Assembly: GCA_905182985.1 (NCBI GenBank)
Contig: CAJJDN010000051.1
Location: 424,634-488,633, forward strand
DNA length: 64,000 nt
Source: Paramecium sonneborni
Taxonomy: Eukaryota; Ciliophora; Oligohymenophorea; Peniculida; Parameciidae
Direction of reading: 5' to 3'
A model generated the notes under the pieces. It was not told where the DNA came from and made no database searches. It saw only the letters and a program-made list of their open reading frames with translations. Position numbers and translations under genes: made by a program. Positions 10,213 through 25,800 of this stretch are shown in pieces (position 1 is the stretch's first letter; each line of letters begins with the position of its first letter).

Positions 10213-13200
10213 ATGATCATCCATTTTAGTTAATTGTTGTCATTCTTGTTATTAGTTAGGTAAACACTCATTATAATAAACATAGGTAAGTAAAATGTTA
10301 GTGTGAATTTTTACCTTTTGAAAATGAATTGAATATTTAAAATCCATAAGGAGAATATGTCTAAGAGTTGCCTATATAAGTAATTCAAGGTGAGTAGAAT
10401 GTAGGATTTGGAATTTGGATGAATTATCGACCATTACTAATAATGGAAGAATTAGGTATATTTTTAAACAAAAATTTTAGATGAAAGGAATTCAAAAATT
10501 GTAATCTCAAAAACAGAGAAAATTATTATCAATGAAGGAGATTTTATTTACTTAATTGAATAAAGAATTAATAAATATAAAATAATTGTTGTTTCTGTAT
10601 CCATTGATTCAACAACATAAAGTATTTATTATCAAATTTTTTATTCTTTTAAATAAAATATAGATACTCTTATTTTTGCTGTTGATATTTTAAAATATGA
10701 AGGAATTTGGATAATGTTTTATGTTTATTTTGATTAGAATAAAAAGTAAACTACTTTCGGAATTTATAACCCTTTAGAAGTTATACCAACCCAAACTGTT
10801 AATGATTTGCCTTATTTTGAATTGAATATACTACATAAATTTGGAGGCTTAATTAATTATTAAAATTAGAATAGAGAATGGGTAATACTTAATCGATTCC
10901 ATGGTATAATAGATTATACATTCACGACAAACGAAGAAAATATTTTTTCCGATTTTGAGTCTTGCCCTAATCCTAGTTTATCATATGATATTTGCTATGA
11001 TGAGGAGCGTATAATTTTTAATTTATAGGGATATAATTAAGCTCTTAGTGGTGAGAAATTTTATGAAAGAAGAATAGAGTAAGCAGTAAAAACAACAATT
11101 TATGTATTGAATGGATGGCTTAAATTAAATCATTTAAGCCATTTTTAACTTGAGACTGTAATATTTCGAATCACAAGCAGTGATAATTATAATGATGATT
11201 TATACTTCGGAGATCAATAGGCTCTTCTTAAATATTATTAAAACAATAATCCTATAAATAATGGATTAGAAATATCAACATATTCATATTAATTTCCTTT
11301 AAAGAGAAAGTAAAAGACAGATAATAACCAGAAAGTTTCTTAATTTGGGGAAGAGTTTTAAGAATTGTTAATAAATTGGCATTACTTTGATTATTAAGTT
11401 GGTACTTTAAATAATAATGGATAACCAATACTTTAAATATATTTTCCTACAATTAATGAGATCAGACAATACAAATGGTCTGAACCTATATAACATTTTA
11501 AATAAACTAACTATTATATATTGTTTGGAGGAGATCACTATTCTAAAACTTTTATGTCAGGATATGCGAGTGGTATAAATATAGAATTCTTTTGTGAACC
11601 ATAAGAAATATTATTTAGTCTATAATGTCATTATTCTTGTTTAACATGCGATGGTCCAACATCATAAAACTGTTTAAGTTGTTCTGAGATCAGTTTTAGA
11701 TAATTTTAAGAAACTTAAAGGACATGTTAATGTTAAAAAGGATTTTTAGATTTAGATGATTAAATGGAATGTAAATCTGCTCTTCAGGAACTATTTCATA
11801 TATCTAAGTAAGAAATTGAATTAAAATGTTCAAAACCAGGTTAGAGTGATTGCCATGATTAGAATATTTAATGTGATTTTGGATACTTTGAATACAATAA
11901 TAACTGCATTTAATGGTTTTCTATATTTCTTTATTCTTAGTCCTTTTTAAAAAGAAGCATTATAAGGAACTAAAATATTTTGTTTAAATTGTATCACCGA
12001 ACCCAAAGATTTTGCTAAAACACTTTTATGTTCATAAGATGCTGAGACTTATTTTACTAATATAGACTATGTATTTAAAATTAAGGATAAATTCTCGCAT
12101 TAATCAAGTCCATTTGAAATTTAATTAGATGAAAATTAAAATTACATAGTTAAATTAAGTTTAAGCCTAAAAATATAAGAGGGATGCAAAGAAGGATATT
12201 TTTTAAAAGAAAACAAATGTTACCCATGTTCAGAAATGTGTCTACGGTGTTAATCTTCTTCTGAATGCTATTGTTGTATTGATGGCTTTTTTGCTGATTC
12301 AAATAAATAATGTCGTGAATGTAAAAATTGTAAGACTTGTTCATCATTAGAATTCTGCTTATCTTGTAATGAAGGATAACAATGGCATTATTATAATTGT
12401 ATAACTTGTGGTCATAATTGTAAAAGTTGTGATTATAATGGCTATTGCTTGTAGTGTAATGAATCTCCTTCATTATATTATGTATCTTTGGATGGAAAAA
12501 ATTGTAGAGAATGCAACATTGAAAATTGTATTTATTGTTTTGAATACATTTATAATGGAGGACTTTATTACACAAACCTAGATCTTAAATTTAATATAAT
12601 AAATTATGATATCTTTTCTGTGTTTTTTAGTTGTGCATTGTGTAAAGAAAACTACTTTTTTAATTCAAATTCTCAAAAATGCGAACTGAAACCTTTAAAT
12701 GATGATTGTGATTTTGCTATAATTTTTACTGATTCAACTCAAAAATGCATAATTAGCTCTAAAAATATTGATGCTGTTTAAAATATTGATTGTCTTACTC
12801 TTTAATATTGTAAATAGTGCATTAAAAATTATAATCAAAATGATAGCTTTTGTATTTTATGTGAAGATGGATATTATTCAAGTTTATTAACCGGACAATG
12901 CAAATAATGTGCAATAATATGTAAAACTTGTATTGAATAAAATAAATAATAACAAGATTTCTGGAAATGGGACATTAAAGCCACTCATTAATTATTTTAA
13001 AATTTAAACAACAATCGTCTTATTGAAAACTATGAAACTATTATGAATTTAGAATAAATATGCACTTCATGTCAAATAGGATATGTTTTATATAAACATT
13101 AATGTATTAAGGATTGTGATAAAACCTGTGAAAAATGTGAAATAATCAATGAATAATCTACTTGTGTATAATGTCATGAAACATAATCAGGTTTTCTAAA

Positions 13201-16200
13201 AAGTATAAATTCTAAAGGAATATGTTAATAATGTCCATTTAATTGTGTAGCTTGTTTAGATAGGACTAAAGAAGAAATCTATGAAATAAATCCATATTTT
13301 ATTATGACTAATTTAAATGAACAATTTACAAGAAAATGTTTTGAGAAAACTAGAAAAATAAATGAATATGAAAATTATTTTTATGATTCATACACGTAGT
13401 AAATAAATACTTGCAATCTGTACAACTAGTGCTATAACAAAATTTTAATAAAATAAAACTTATATTGTGATGATGGATAATACAATACACTAAAATATGA
13501 TGCAATCCTTAAAGGTGATAAATTATTTGAATATAAAAATATATGGATAAGAAATTTATTTGAGGAGGGTTTATACTTCACAAAATTAGAAACTCCTTCA
13601 CTTTATAAATATTTGAATGAGATATCAATTAGAGAAGTTGAATATTAATTTACATTGATATAGAATGAAATTACAGAATGCTTTTTTACATAATTTAATT
13701 AAATAAATCAAAAAATCTAACAAAATGTATTTACTTTATAATAAGTTAACATTCTTTTTATAGGAGAAGCTTAACCCACAGTTTTGCGTGTTTTTAGCAA
13801 TCTTACATTTAGTAATTTTACAACTATTAGTTTTCATAAAATTTAATTTAGGTTTTCTAGATTTTCATATGATAGTATTAAGTTAGATTATTTTCCTGTT
13901 TCCTTATTTAGCATTAAAAAGAGTATAAGTTTAAGAATTATTAACTGCACTTTTACAAATTATGATGATACTGAAACCAATTACTCTCTAACAATAAAAT
14001 CAAACATACCCTATACTTTATATATAGAAGACTTAATTATATCTAAATTTTACATTTACAACTCAGATATTTTTGTACTAACAGCACAGGAAAGTCTTAC
14101 AAAGAATTCTATTTAATTAAAAAATGTTTTGATTATAGATTCTTATTTTTATAATTCTAGTTTCCTAAAATTTTAAGCATAAAATAATGATTTATCACAA
14201 AACTTAGAATTATATTAGATTTAGATATTAAACACTTAATTTATTTAATCTAATTTTTTAATCAGTAACTGCTAATTAAATTTTTCAGTTGGATCTTTAT
14301 CTATAAATTCAATCACTGTCTAGAATATCAGATTGGAAGAAAATTCAAGTCTTATATATCTACCATGTATTAATTAATCTCAAATTTTTAATCTAATATT
14401 AGATAATTCAATGATATTTCTTGGTTCAAAATTTTATTCCTCAAATATTATTCATCTTCAAGATTGGATCATAAATAATACAAAAGTTGCAAATAGCACC
14501 TTAATATCCAATAATGTTGATTACTCAAAATCAAATTAAGCAATTTTATCATCCTCAAGTCCAATTGTGAAAAACTGTTCAATTATAAATGTCTAATATG
14601 ACAATGACTAATAAATTTTGGTAATTATTAAATATAAAGTGATAAAAAGTTAAAAGTTTGAATTAAGAGGATTAATATTATAAAATTGTTTTAAAACCTC
14701 TAGAGATTAAGAAAAACAGACTTCTTATGAACAATCAATGATATTTATTGAATGCTAAATTTGTTATTTGGAAGATATATAAATTTTAAGAAGACATGGA
14801 TTACCTGAACTAACTATAATGAATTCAGAATAATTAGAGATTAGAAATCTAACAATTTCTTAAAATTAGTATTTTTTACCAAAGTCCCTTCATTCGAATA
14901 TAGAATGTGTTAAATAGTATACCTTTTTTGACATGTATTTTTACTTATATATTGGATAATATTAGAATGTACTCATAGATTAGTTAAAGATATCAAATAG
15001 CTTGAGCTTCAATAATCCATTTATCGTTTTCTCAGGTTATGATATAATGCTAAAAATTCATTCTGAAAAAATAACAATTTAAAATGTAATAATAACTTCA
15101 AATATGCTTATTATATTTGATGCAAATCAACATGCATCTTTGATTTCAATTATATCATAATAGTAATCATCTGTAATGTTATCTAATATTAATTTTACTA
15201 ATAACCATTTGAATGAATATTATGAAGATCTAACTAGAGCTTCTGCTACAACTATGTATATTTAATTATAATTTGGAACTGTTATTATAGATAACTGTAT
15301 CTTCTTTTAAAATATTGTAACTAACTCAAGTGATGCAATACTTTATGTAAAAGCCTTCAGTTTATTATTAAGAAATTCTTTATTTCAAAATAGTGGTTTA
15401 ATTAATGTTTCTCATTTAAGTTAACATTTAATATTTTCTGAATTCCAAGATTTAAGTGAAAATAATTATAATGTCATATTTCCCATTAAATCAAGTGGAG
15501 GTAATGGATTTTTTATAATCAGTATTTTAGAAATAAATAATATAACTATTAATACTTCCCACTCATATAATGGTGGAGGATTTTAAATTAAAACACATGG
15601 AACAAGTTTAATACATATAAATAATTCACTATTTTATAACACAATGACCTCATTAGAACATTCAATTTATTCAATGGGTGGATGTTTTCATATTGATGCA
15701 TCATTATCTAAATTTACTTTTAAATTGCATAATTCTATAATAGATTCTTCTTATAGCCGATATGATGGAGGAGCTATTTATATTATTCCATCCCTCAGTT
15801 ATAATTGGATTGAATATCATAATTTAATTGTTACGGACTGCTTTTCTCTATAAAACTCATTTTTCTCATATGTTCTTTCAAAGATTGAAACTATTTTTTC
15901 AAGTATAATTTTTTAAAATATTTAATTTTACTCAACAGAATATGGTTTTTAATAATACTTTTCATAAATCTCAGATTTATCTGAAGATGATGCTTCTAAT
16001 ATTGCTAAATCTAATCCTATGATATTCGTATAATATGGAAACATTACAATTTTAAATTGTAGCTTTCTCTCTACTTATATTTAATTTTTCTTAAAAATTG
16101 AATAGGCCGAAAATGTGGTTTTATAAAATGTAAAAGTTATTAATTGTACTGTATTATAGTCACCATTATTTAAATTTAATTTAAGATCATGTAAATCATT

Positions 16201-19200
16201 TTATTTATTATTAGAGCTTTCTGGGTAGTTATAGATTTCTAATTTATAATTATCTAATATAATTCAGATAAAAAAGGAAATTTAGGATTCTTGCATTTTG
16301 AAAAATTATACCATTAAATCTGGATTATAGTGTCCAGCTTAATTACCTTAAGTACCATTTTATTATGATGAAGAGGATTAGACACAATAAAGAAAATTGC
16401 AATTAGATTGTAATTAGTTTTTAATTTACACCAACAGTAAGATGAATTATAGTTTAATTGAGATAGACAAATTTAATAAAAATCATAAACTAATTGTTGA
16501 AAAAATGCTTTTATCTAATATTTATTGTGAAACCTGCGAATATGGTTTATTCAGAATTCTTTAAATTGAAAATAAAGAATAGGAAAATTTTAAGTTTTCT
16601 TAAGTTATTATAAAAAATTGCATTTGTGGAATTACAGGGTGCTTATCTATTTTAAAAAGATCTGATGAATCAATCTTTAAAAATAGTTTATTAGAATCAG
16701 CAAGATTGCTACAATAATAAAATTATGATTAATTACATTTTAAATAAAATCTATAAATCAGTATTTTAGATAGTACATTTTTAAATAATACTGCTCTTTA
16801 TGGAGGATCATTGTTTATATTTGAAGTTGGCATATTAATTAAAAATTGTATTTTTTAGAACAACTCTGCATAAATAGGAGGAGCAATCTATTTTTATTCG
16901 TAAGAAGCATAAGTATTAATTCTGAATTCATAAATAATATAAAACGCAGCTAAAATAGCTGGAGGAGTATTTTTAAATTAATAATCACTTTAATTAACAA
17001 AAGAATTAGATTTTTAATTATCAAACAACAATTCCACTATGTATGGGAATGATATATTTGAAAAACCAAGATCATTAACTTTATCAGTAGATGGGGGCAA
17101 AACTGTTTTTGGAAAAACTCTTTATGACTCTTCTAACGATGAAATTATAGAATAAATTATAAACAATCCTTATAAAGCTTTTGGTTATTCATAAACAATG
17201 CGATATTTAACAATGCCAACTGGTAGATCTATTGGGAGTTATTAATATTTTGATTATCATACTTCAATTATGATTCCTTATAATTTAACTTTTAGGATAA
17301 TTGCTTTAGATAAATTTTTAAATTAAATCAAAGGATTATCAAATACTTTTTGTACAATAAATTCTAAGACATTTAATACGACTTCCTAAAAAGAGGAACC
17401 AAATTTTAATTATAATTTGTCTATCTAAAATGTTACTTTTAATGAAATAACAGGAGATTATAATTTAGACGATTTAATTATATATTTTAAACCAAATTTG
17501 ACTAATGATCTTGTACTTTAATTAACAATTTAATGTAATTCCATCAGTGTTCCCTAGTATGAGAATGAACCACCATTTAAAATAAATAATACAATAACAA
17601 ATTACAAATTGTTAGTAAATATAAAAACATTTCCATGTTAATTAGGAGAATTTCTGAATTCAACATCTGGAGGTTGTACATTGTGTGATACATTTTAAAA
17701 CTAATATTAAGTTTAATGGAATGCATAAAGTTGTAGTTATAAAGATGATTTAAAAATGAAATCAATACAATCTTCAATGATAGAATTAAGATCTGGTTAT
17801 TGGAGAGCTTATTATTATAGTCAAATAATTGAATATTGTTATCATTTACTTGAAAATTGTTAAGGTGGTTGGAAACCTGGAGATTATTCATGTACTTAAG
17901 GACATATTGGAGCTTTATGTGAATAATGTGATCTATACGATACCATTGGATTAGGCTCATATTCTGTTAGTTCTAAATATTCTTGCGGAAATTGTAATCA
18001 AATAGCATTCAATATAATTTCTATTATATTAATAACTTTATGGACTCTAATTTCCACTTTGATGTCTGTTAGTAGTACTGTTGAAATGATTGATGAATTT
18101 ATAATTGGACTTAAATTAAAGGTTTTTGGGGGTGGAAGTACTCTTTAAAAGACTTCATCAGCTATTCTTATTAAAATATTTACTAACTATCTCTAAATTA
18201 TTTCAACAATTTTTACATTCTAACTTTAAGTTCCTATTGAATTGACCTCTTTTATCAATAGCGTTGGAAATCCTATAGAATCAATGGCGTATTCTTTAGA
18301 TTGTTTTTTAGTTTCCAGATCAGATATTTTAATCATCTATTTCAGAATTATTTGGTCCTAAATTATGGCTACTTTATATATTACTATTTTTTTTACTTTA
18401 GGAGGGATAGCTATAATAACTAAACTAATTAAGTTTGAATTCTCATATATATCTACAACTCTGATATATTTATTTATTTATTTATAACCTAACATAATTG
18501 GAGGGCTAATATCCCTTTTATCTTTTAGAAAAATTTCAGGAGAATTATGGATTTAAGGAAATGTTGCTTATAGATATGATACAATTTCTCATGCTTAATG
18601 GATGATTAGCTTTTGTTTACCACTGATAATTATCTTTGGTTTTATTCTCCCTTTTTTCCTATGGTATGGTGTACATAAAAATAGACATTCATTAGATAAG
18701 ACCTAAGTTAGATAAACTTGGGGCTATTTGTACAACGAATATAAACTTAATACTTATTATTGGGAAACAATTAAAATTTTTTAAAAACAAATAATTATTA
18801 TTGTCCTAACATATTATGATGATTACATACCAATTAAAGCCTCTATTGTTTTTCTTATGGAATTTGGATATAGCTATTTGGCAACATCTTATAAACCTTA
18901 TCAGACTGGATAATTAAATTAATTAGATGCTCAGTCTACAGTAGTTTGTGCTGTTTCAATAATTTTAGCTAGTTCAATCTATGCAGCTTAATAATAATAA
19001 ATTTAAGAAATTTTTTGGCCTTTTTATGTTATCATAGGTCTTTTAAACTCTTTATTTATTTTGACAATGATTTTATAAATTTTATTCACAAATTTCAAAA
19101 AATTAGATGAAAAATTAGATACAATAAAAGAAATAATTGCTAAGAGATTTCCATACTTTGTAAATTCTCATCCGTTTATAAAAAAGTTATTCAAAAATAG

Positions 19201-19535
19201 AAAATCAAAAAAATCCAGAATTTAAGAGAGATTTAATAAAATTAAATTATATCTAAAACCTTAAGTAAGAAAAATTTTAGAATTTAAAAAGTAAGAGAAT
19301 TTATAAATTTTATAGGATGAATAATTTTTAATTGCCTGGTACAACAAATACTTAAAAGTCTGAAGAAACTGAGAGGGAAGATGATTCATAATATCGAGCA
19401 TTAGATAGTTTATCTAAGTAAAAACAAAGAGAAGCAAGAACTTTTTAAATAATATAGTCTTCAAGTTATGCTGCAAATGATAAAACATAATTTTTTTTAT
19501 TTCCCAAAACTAGAATTAATCAAGAAGTGAAATGA
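10213..19535 (+). CDS. giant Cys-rich / beta-helix multipass surface protein (copy A)
   Basis: About 3000 residues. The start at 10213 gives a signal peptide (MIIHFSQLLSFLLL), then a 26-nt intron (10260-10285) and a mature N terminus. Order: an N-terminal beta-rich region to about 11600; furin/GF-receptor-like CxxC repeats (CHYSCLTCDGPTSQNCLSC onward) to about 13500; a long Asn/Ser/Ile-rich right-handed beta-helix with Pmp-like GGAIY-type repeats, clearest at 16800-17000; a Cys box at 17640-17990 (YWRAYYYSQ, GGWKPGDYSC, CEQCD); about eight hydrophobic segments at 17995-19110 with WGYLYNEYKLNTYYWE between them; and a basic, Ser-rich cytoplasmic tail. Many tiny introns. It resembles the large adhesin-like membrane proteins of ciliates; the ligand is unknown. 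Confidence 0.8.
17600..17935 (+). repeat. near-identical tract shared with copy B (inverted)
   Basis: This tract matches the reverse complement of about 21505-21840 with only a handful of differences, including at synonymous positions. Flanking membrane-domain DNA shows many substitutions. It codes for the Cys box before the first membrane span. Confidence 0.75.
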
Positions 19536-19854
19536 GATTTTGACATGCAAATGTTTAATTATAAATATGTGATATATAAGCTTTTGATTTAAGATTTATT
19601 AAATTACATGAATCTTCCTAATTATGTTATATAAATTTATTTTTAATTTATTTTTTTCAAAATTTTAATAAATATTAAAAATTATAATTGAATAAAAAAT
19701 ATTTATTTTTATAAATATTTTCATTTAATTACAATATGAATAAAAGAATTATTCAAAATTCATTTGATATTTTATGGAATAAAATTAAAATGTTTTTATT
19801 TTTAAAAGAGAATAAATAATTTAATTTATTATAAGTTAATCTCAATCAAAAATT
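19536..19854. other. convergent spacer between the two giant genes
   Basis: 319 nt of AT-rich DNA separating two stop codons that face each other. No gene seen; it must contain both polyadenylation signals. Confidence 0.6.
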
Positions 19855-22800
19855 TCATTGTTAAGATTAATGAATGCTTGACTTTAAACTATCTTAACTT
19901 ATATATTTGATCATTAATTCTGGGTACACTTTAGAAGATTTAGGCTTTTTAAATAATGAGTCAATTTTATCCTAATGACTACCTCTAGATAATGGACTAT
20001 TTATTCCTAAATTGATATCATTATTTTTGAAATGATTTTTCTAGGAATAATCTTCATCATTATCTGATATCTATGTTGAAATTCTACAAGGCAAATCTAA
20101 ATTATTTTATCTAAATAGTAAATATCAATAAGTTACTTTCTATATTCAAGTACCAATTTTGCTTAAGGTAACAAATGATTTCTAATTTTTGCATACCTTT
20201 CTTTTACTCTTATTTGTTGTTTTTTTCTGCTCTCAAACAATTCTTAAATAAATGGATGTCTTTTTATGAAATTGGGGAAATTATTTACGATTAATTCTTT
20301 TACTTTATCAATTTATTCATGCAATTTATCAAAATAGGCAAATAAAATTTTAATTAACATTCTAATAATAAATAATCCATTCAAAATTCCAATAATTATA
20401 TAAAAGGGCCAAACTATTTCAGAAAGATCTGATTGTTAGGCACTATATATGGAACTACCTAATATAATTGAAACTGCACAAACTACTGTTGATTAGGTGT
20501 CTAAATAATTCAAATCCCCAGTCATATAAGGCTTTTAAGATGTTGTTAAAAAACTATATCCAAATAAAACTAAAAATACAAGAGAAGCTTTAATTGGAAT
20601 GTGATCGTCATAATATGCTAGTACAATAATGATTAATTATTTTTATAAAATTTTAATTGTTTCCCAATAATAGGCATGTAATTTATATTCATTATACAAG
20701 TATCCCCATTTTTATCTAACTTTTGTCTTATCTAAATTGCTTTTATTTTTCTTTACTCCATACCAAAAAAATGTAGGGATGAAAATACTGAATATTAATA
20801 AAAGAGGAAAACAAAATGTGATCAGCCATTTTGCATGTTAATATGTATCATATCTGTAGGCAACATTACCCTAAACCCAATATTCATTTGAAATTATTCT
20901 ATAAGATATCAGGGATATTAAGCCTCCTATTAAATTAGGTTGCAAATAAATAAAAATATATATTAAAGCGGTTGAAATAAAGGAAATATTATACTTTATA
21001 TATTTAGCTATTATTGCAATACCTCCTATTGTAAAGAAAACTGTTATATAAGAAGTAGCCATCATTAAACTCCAAACTATTCTAAAATACATAATTGCAA
21101 TGTCGGAGATTGTAATAAGGAAACAATCTAATGAATAAGCCATTGATTCTATAGGATTTCCAACACTATTAACTACTGATGCTAATTCAGAAGGAACTTA
21201 AAGTTAGAATGTGGCAATAGTAGATATAATTTATAGATAATTTGTAAAGACTTTAATCAAAATAGCTGTTGAAGCTTATTTGATAACTACAGTAACACCG
21301 AATGCTTTTAATCTCAAACCAACTATAAATTCTTCTATCATTTCAACAGTGCTACTAACGGACATTAAAATTGAAATTAGAGTCCATGCACTTATAAAAA
21401 AGACTGTTAATACATTTCCTATGATTTGATCACAATTTCCGCAAGAATATTTATTACTAATAGAATATGAACCTAATCCAATAGTATTATAGAGATCACA
21501 TTATTCACATAAAGCTCCAATATGTCCTTAAGTACATGAATAATCTCCAGGTTTCCAACCACCTTAACAATTTTCAAGTAAATGATAACAATATTCAATT
21601 GTTTGACTATAATAATAAGCTCTCCAATAACCAGATCTTAATTCTATCATTGAAGATTGTATTGATTTCATTTTTAAATCATCTTTATAACTACAACTTT
21701 ATGCACTCCATTAAACTTAATATTAATTTTAAACTGTATCACACAATGTACAACCTCCAGATGTTGAATTCAGAAATTCTCCTAATTAACATGGAAATGT
21801 TTTTATATTTACTAACAATTTGTAATTTGTTATTGTACTATTGATAGAAAAAGGAGGAGTGGGTTAATAAATAGGTATTGAGATTATGTTGCAAAATATT
21901 GATAATTGCAATACTACTTCTGCTTCATAAGTGGGATTAAAATAAATAATAAGATTATCTAAATTAAAATCACCTGAGGTTTAATTGAATTTTACATTTG
22001 TATATGATAAGCTTATTGTTAATCCTGTAATAATTTCCTTAGTTGTATAATTAACAATACTTGGAGTAATAGTGCAGGTAGATCCTTCTAGTTCTTTTTC
22101 TTATGTATTGTATTTGTTCAATGCAATGATTCTAAATGTAAGATTATATGGAATATATTCTGATGAATATTGATCAAAATATTAATATGATCCAATTTCT
22201 CTTCCTGATGGAAACATAAGAAAATTAGATTTTAATGCATATCCCAAGATTTTATAAGGAGTAATGACAATTTCTTCTACTAAAGATGTTTAAGTCTTTG
22301 AGATCTATTTTTTTGTTAGATAAGTCTATCCACCATCAATAGATAATGTTAAGGATCTTGGATTTTCGAAAACATCAGTACCAAAATGTGTTGAATTATT
22401 ATCTAATAAATAGACATCAAGTTATTTGGTAGTCTATAAGGATTATGAATTTAAGTATAATCCTCCAGCAATTTTGGCTTTATTTCCAAGTATTTAACTC
22501 TCAAATATATATAATTCAGCCTTCTTTGAAAAATAATAAATAGCACCTCCAATACTGGCTGTATTATTTTTAAAATAGCATCTATAAACTATTGACTAGA
22601 TTTCTACTATAAAGATGGATCCACCATATATTGCTTTATTATTTGTAAAAATAGAATTAATAATTCTTGCTTAATGAGATAAAATGTATGTTAAATTATT
22701 ATAGTCATGTTATTAAAGTATCCTGTTATTATTTAAGGAGGATAATAAATCATTTCTTAATATAGAACTACTATCATTTTATATCAATGATATACAACCA

Positions 22801-25800
22801 GTTTAACCACAATCACTATCTTTTATATGCACATTTGAAAAGAAAATATTTTCTAATTCTGATTCTTAGATCTCTTCAATTCTGATAAGTCCATATTAAC
22901 AATTAGAACAAGAAATCGAATCAAATAATAAATCTTCAGCTTAAAAATAATGAGTTGTTTATAAATCTTCTATCTCTACAAGACTAAATTTATAAGAAAC
23001 ATTTTAGAAAATAAGGTATCTATTACATTCTAATTATATTTCCTAATTTTGTGATGTATTCTCATCAAGTAAATTAGAACTTAAAGTAGGAGAATTTAAA
23101 GGACATACTAAAGATTCTTAGATTATGTTAGTTGTCACCAAACAAGGAGTATCAACAATCAAACTTTTTTATTTAACATTTTAAATTGTCACATTTTTGA
23201 TAATTATAATACCAAAGTTGTCTAAATTTAAATTGTTTATAATTACTTGATCTTAGACTAAGTTTGAGAAGTGGGGAATGTAAAATTGTGGAATTAATTA
23301 TTTCTATATTCTATAAATATATATTTTAGGCAGTTTCTATGTTCAAGAAATATGAAAATTATGTTGATTAAAAGCTACAATTATTTATAGAAACATCTCC
23401 ATATTTAATTGATATCTCAGAATTACTACTTCTAAGATTATCTAGTTCTGTAATACTTGGAGTTTATAGAAGTGAAATAAATGAATCAAATCCTAATTAG
23501 GTATTTACAAAAATGCTGTTACTTATAGATATCTTTGATTAAATATTTTCCAAATTTGATAATTAAAATGATAAAAATGAACTTTTTAATGAATAGCAAT
23601 CTAATATATTTAAATTAGTCATTTTAACATTATTATCTTATTAAGAAGGAATTATATAAATGCCCCCTCCCTCCACTCTACTAAAAGATGTGTCAAAAGT
23701 TGTTGAATCTATTACTAATGTTAATTTTGATAATTATGCATCAATATATAGGCAACCTCCAGTTGAAAAAGATGAACTAATCATTGAAGTTTAAGTATTT
23801 TAAAATTTTGCATTTTTTATATTTATTCTACTTGTACCTTATGTATTGATATAAAATCCACCACCATAATTTGAAAAAGATTAATCAATTCTAACTCTAT
23901 CCAAATTAAGGGATGTTGTGATTAATAACCCATTTCCACTTTTAGAATTTATTGGAAATATATTTGTTAAGCTCAATTCAGGAATATTAATTTATTCATC
24001 TGGAACTAAAATGTTATTACCTATAATAGATAGTTATAAGATGTTATTTTTATAAAATTTAGAATTTGATATCCCTATACTTATTGCTTTAATATACATA
24101 ATAGAATCTGTTGAATTGGTAACCAGATTTTATTTAAAATAAGAATTCTCAAGATAAAAGTCACCCTATTGTAATTAAATTAGTAATGTTGAAGCAGATT
24201 ATCTTGATAAATCTTGAAAATATTAATTGAGATGATTATAATAAAACTTTACATTACTAAAAGTAACTACTGACTACTATTCTGAAACAATTGAAATTAT
24301 AGAAGTAGCTCGATTTGCCTTTGACATGATAAGCATATTTGAATCAAATAGAGAATCTTAAATAAAAATATTTTCATTTTGGATTTTTTCCATTAAATCA
24401 TATCCTTTAATAATTATAAAAGGATTATTATATGTGATACTATTGCTAAGTTATAAATTATTTATTGTGATGCTTTTGTAAAATCCAACATATAGAAAAT
24501 GAAACATTTGAGTGTAAGCATATTTTTAGACACACTCATATGATTTATGTAAAGTTTTAGAATAATAAAAAGAGGATTGATTGAGAATTAAGTTCTTTAT
24601 AAATAGATTTTGTGAGCGTAAAATAGCTATTTCAGGTAGACCATATCCTCTTTATATTTACATTGAAATCAATTTACATTCATAACACTCAATGTAGATA
24701 TTGGATTGCTCATAAGATAAATAATTTGAAATGTCATTGATTAAATATAAACTATTTTTTAAAGTGAATGAATCGATATGTACTATTTGTTGAATTATCT
24801 TATCATATAAAACTAACTTTAATATTGCTTATGAATTGGTATAATTAATATTTTCTATTTTGCAATTAAAAATTGAAATATTAGCTGCGTTTACTAATGA
24901 TTAATCTGAGATTGCATAATCTGCATCATTTGTAATCAGAGTACTGTTGTCTATTATAGTGTTGTTGAAATAAAAGTCTGAAATTTATATTACATTAGAT
25001 AAGTAAAAATAAGAAAAACTATAAAATAGAGATTCTAAAATTATTGCTTTTTTTGTAATGAATGATGCAGCTCCTTAAACTGAAAATATCGTTGATTTAT
25101 TCTTTAAATTAACACCAACCAAATTAATATTGTTAACAAAAATTGTTCCAATATCATATTCAAGCTATGTTTCTGTATAGGTTAAATTAGATTTATCAAA
25201 TTTAGTATCAGATATGGTTATTTAATCTATTTCGAGATTCACAAAAAGATCATTTGATTTAGCTTAAAAATTAAGAAAGTTTGAGTTTTAAAAATATGAA
25301 GTTGAAATTTATAATCTTTTAATAATTGCATTTTTTTAATAGCCTGAAGAGATATAAAATTAAAAAATAGAGGAATCTAAAACTTTAAAATCTCTTAATA
25401 TCAAATTTTCGATATATAATGAGTATCCTTTATCTGAAATGAATTAAAATTACTTTAATTATTAAGTTGCATTAGTAGTAGTAAATACACAATCTTATAA
25501 GCTTAAATGCATGCTTGATTATCTATTTGCCAAAGTTATAAAAGATAATTTAGAATCTTTGTTTAATTAAATAGAAGTTTCAAATTAAATATTTTCAAAT
25601 GATATAGATTAGAAATTATTTATTTGTAACGTTGTATCGATAATAATAGTAGTTGGATATTTATCACCAATCAATTTTAAATTTACTTGTTAAACTGAAA
25701 ATACATTTTATTGTATTTTAGCTAATAATAAAGAATTAGAGTTTAGAGTACATGCAGCTGCATTTGATTAGATGAGCGTATATTAATATTCTACTTCTCT

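Noticed and set aside
12150..12575. Minus-strand frame of 141 codons
   Set aside because: Antisense to the Cys-rich repeats of the giant gene at 10213-19535; its composition follows from the coding strand.
17577..17960. Antisense frame of 127 codons (-), similar to one at 21536-21844 (+)
   Set aside because: Both are shadows on the opposite strand of the Cys box of the two giant genes; their similarity only reflects the near-identical DNA.
20871..21143. Apparent separate 90-residue membrane protein (MAYSLDCFLITISD...)
   Set aside because: It is an internal piece of the membrane domain of the giant gene at 19855-29296, bounded by TAA/TAG glutamine codons.
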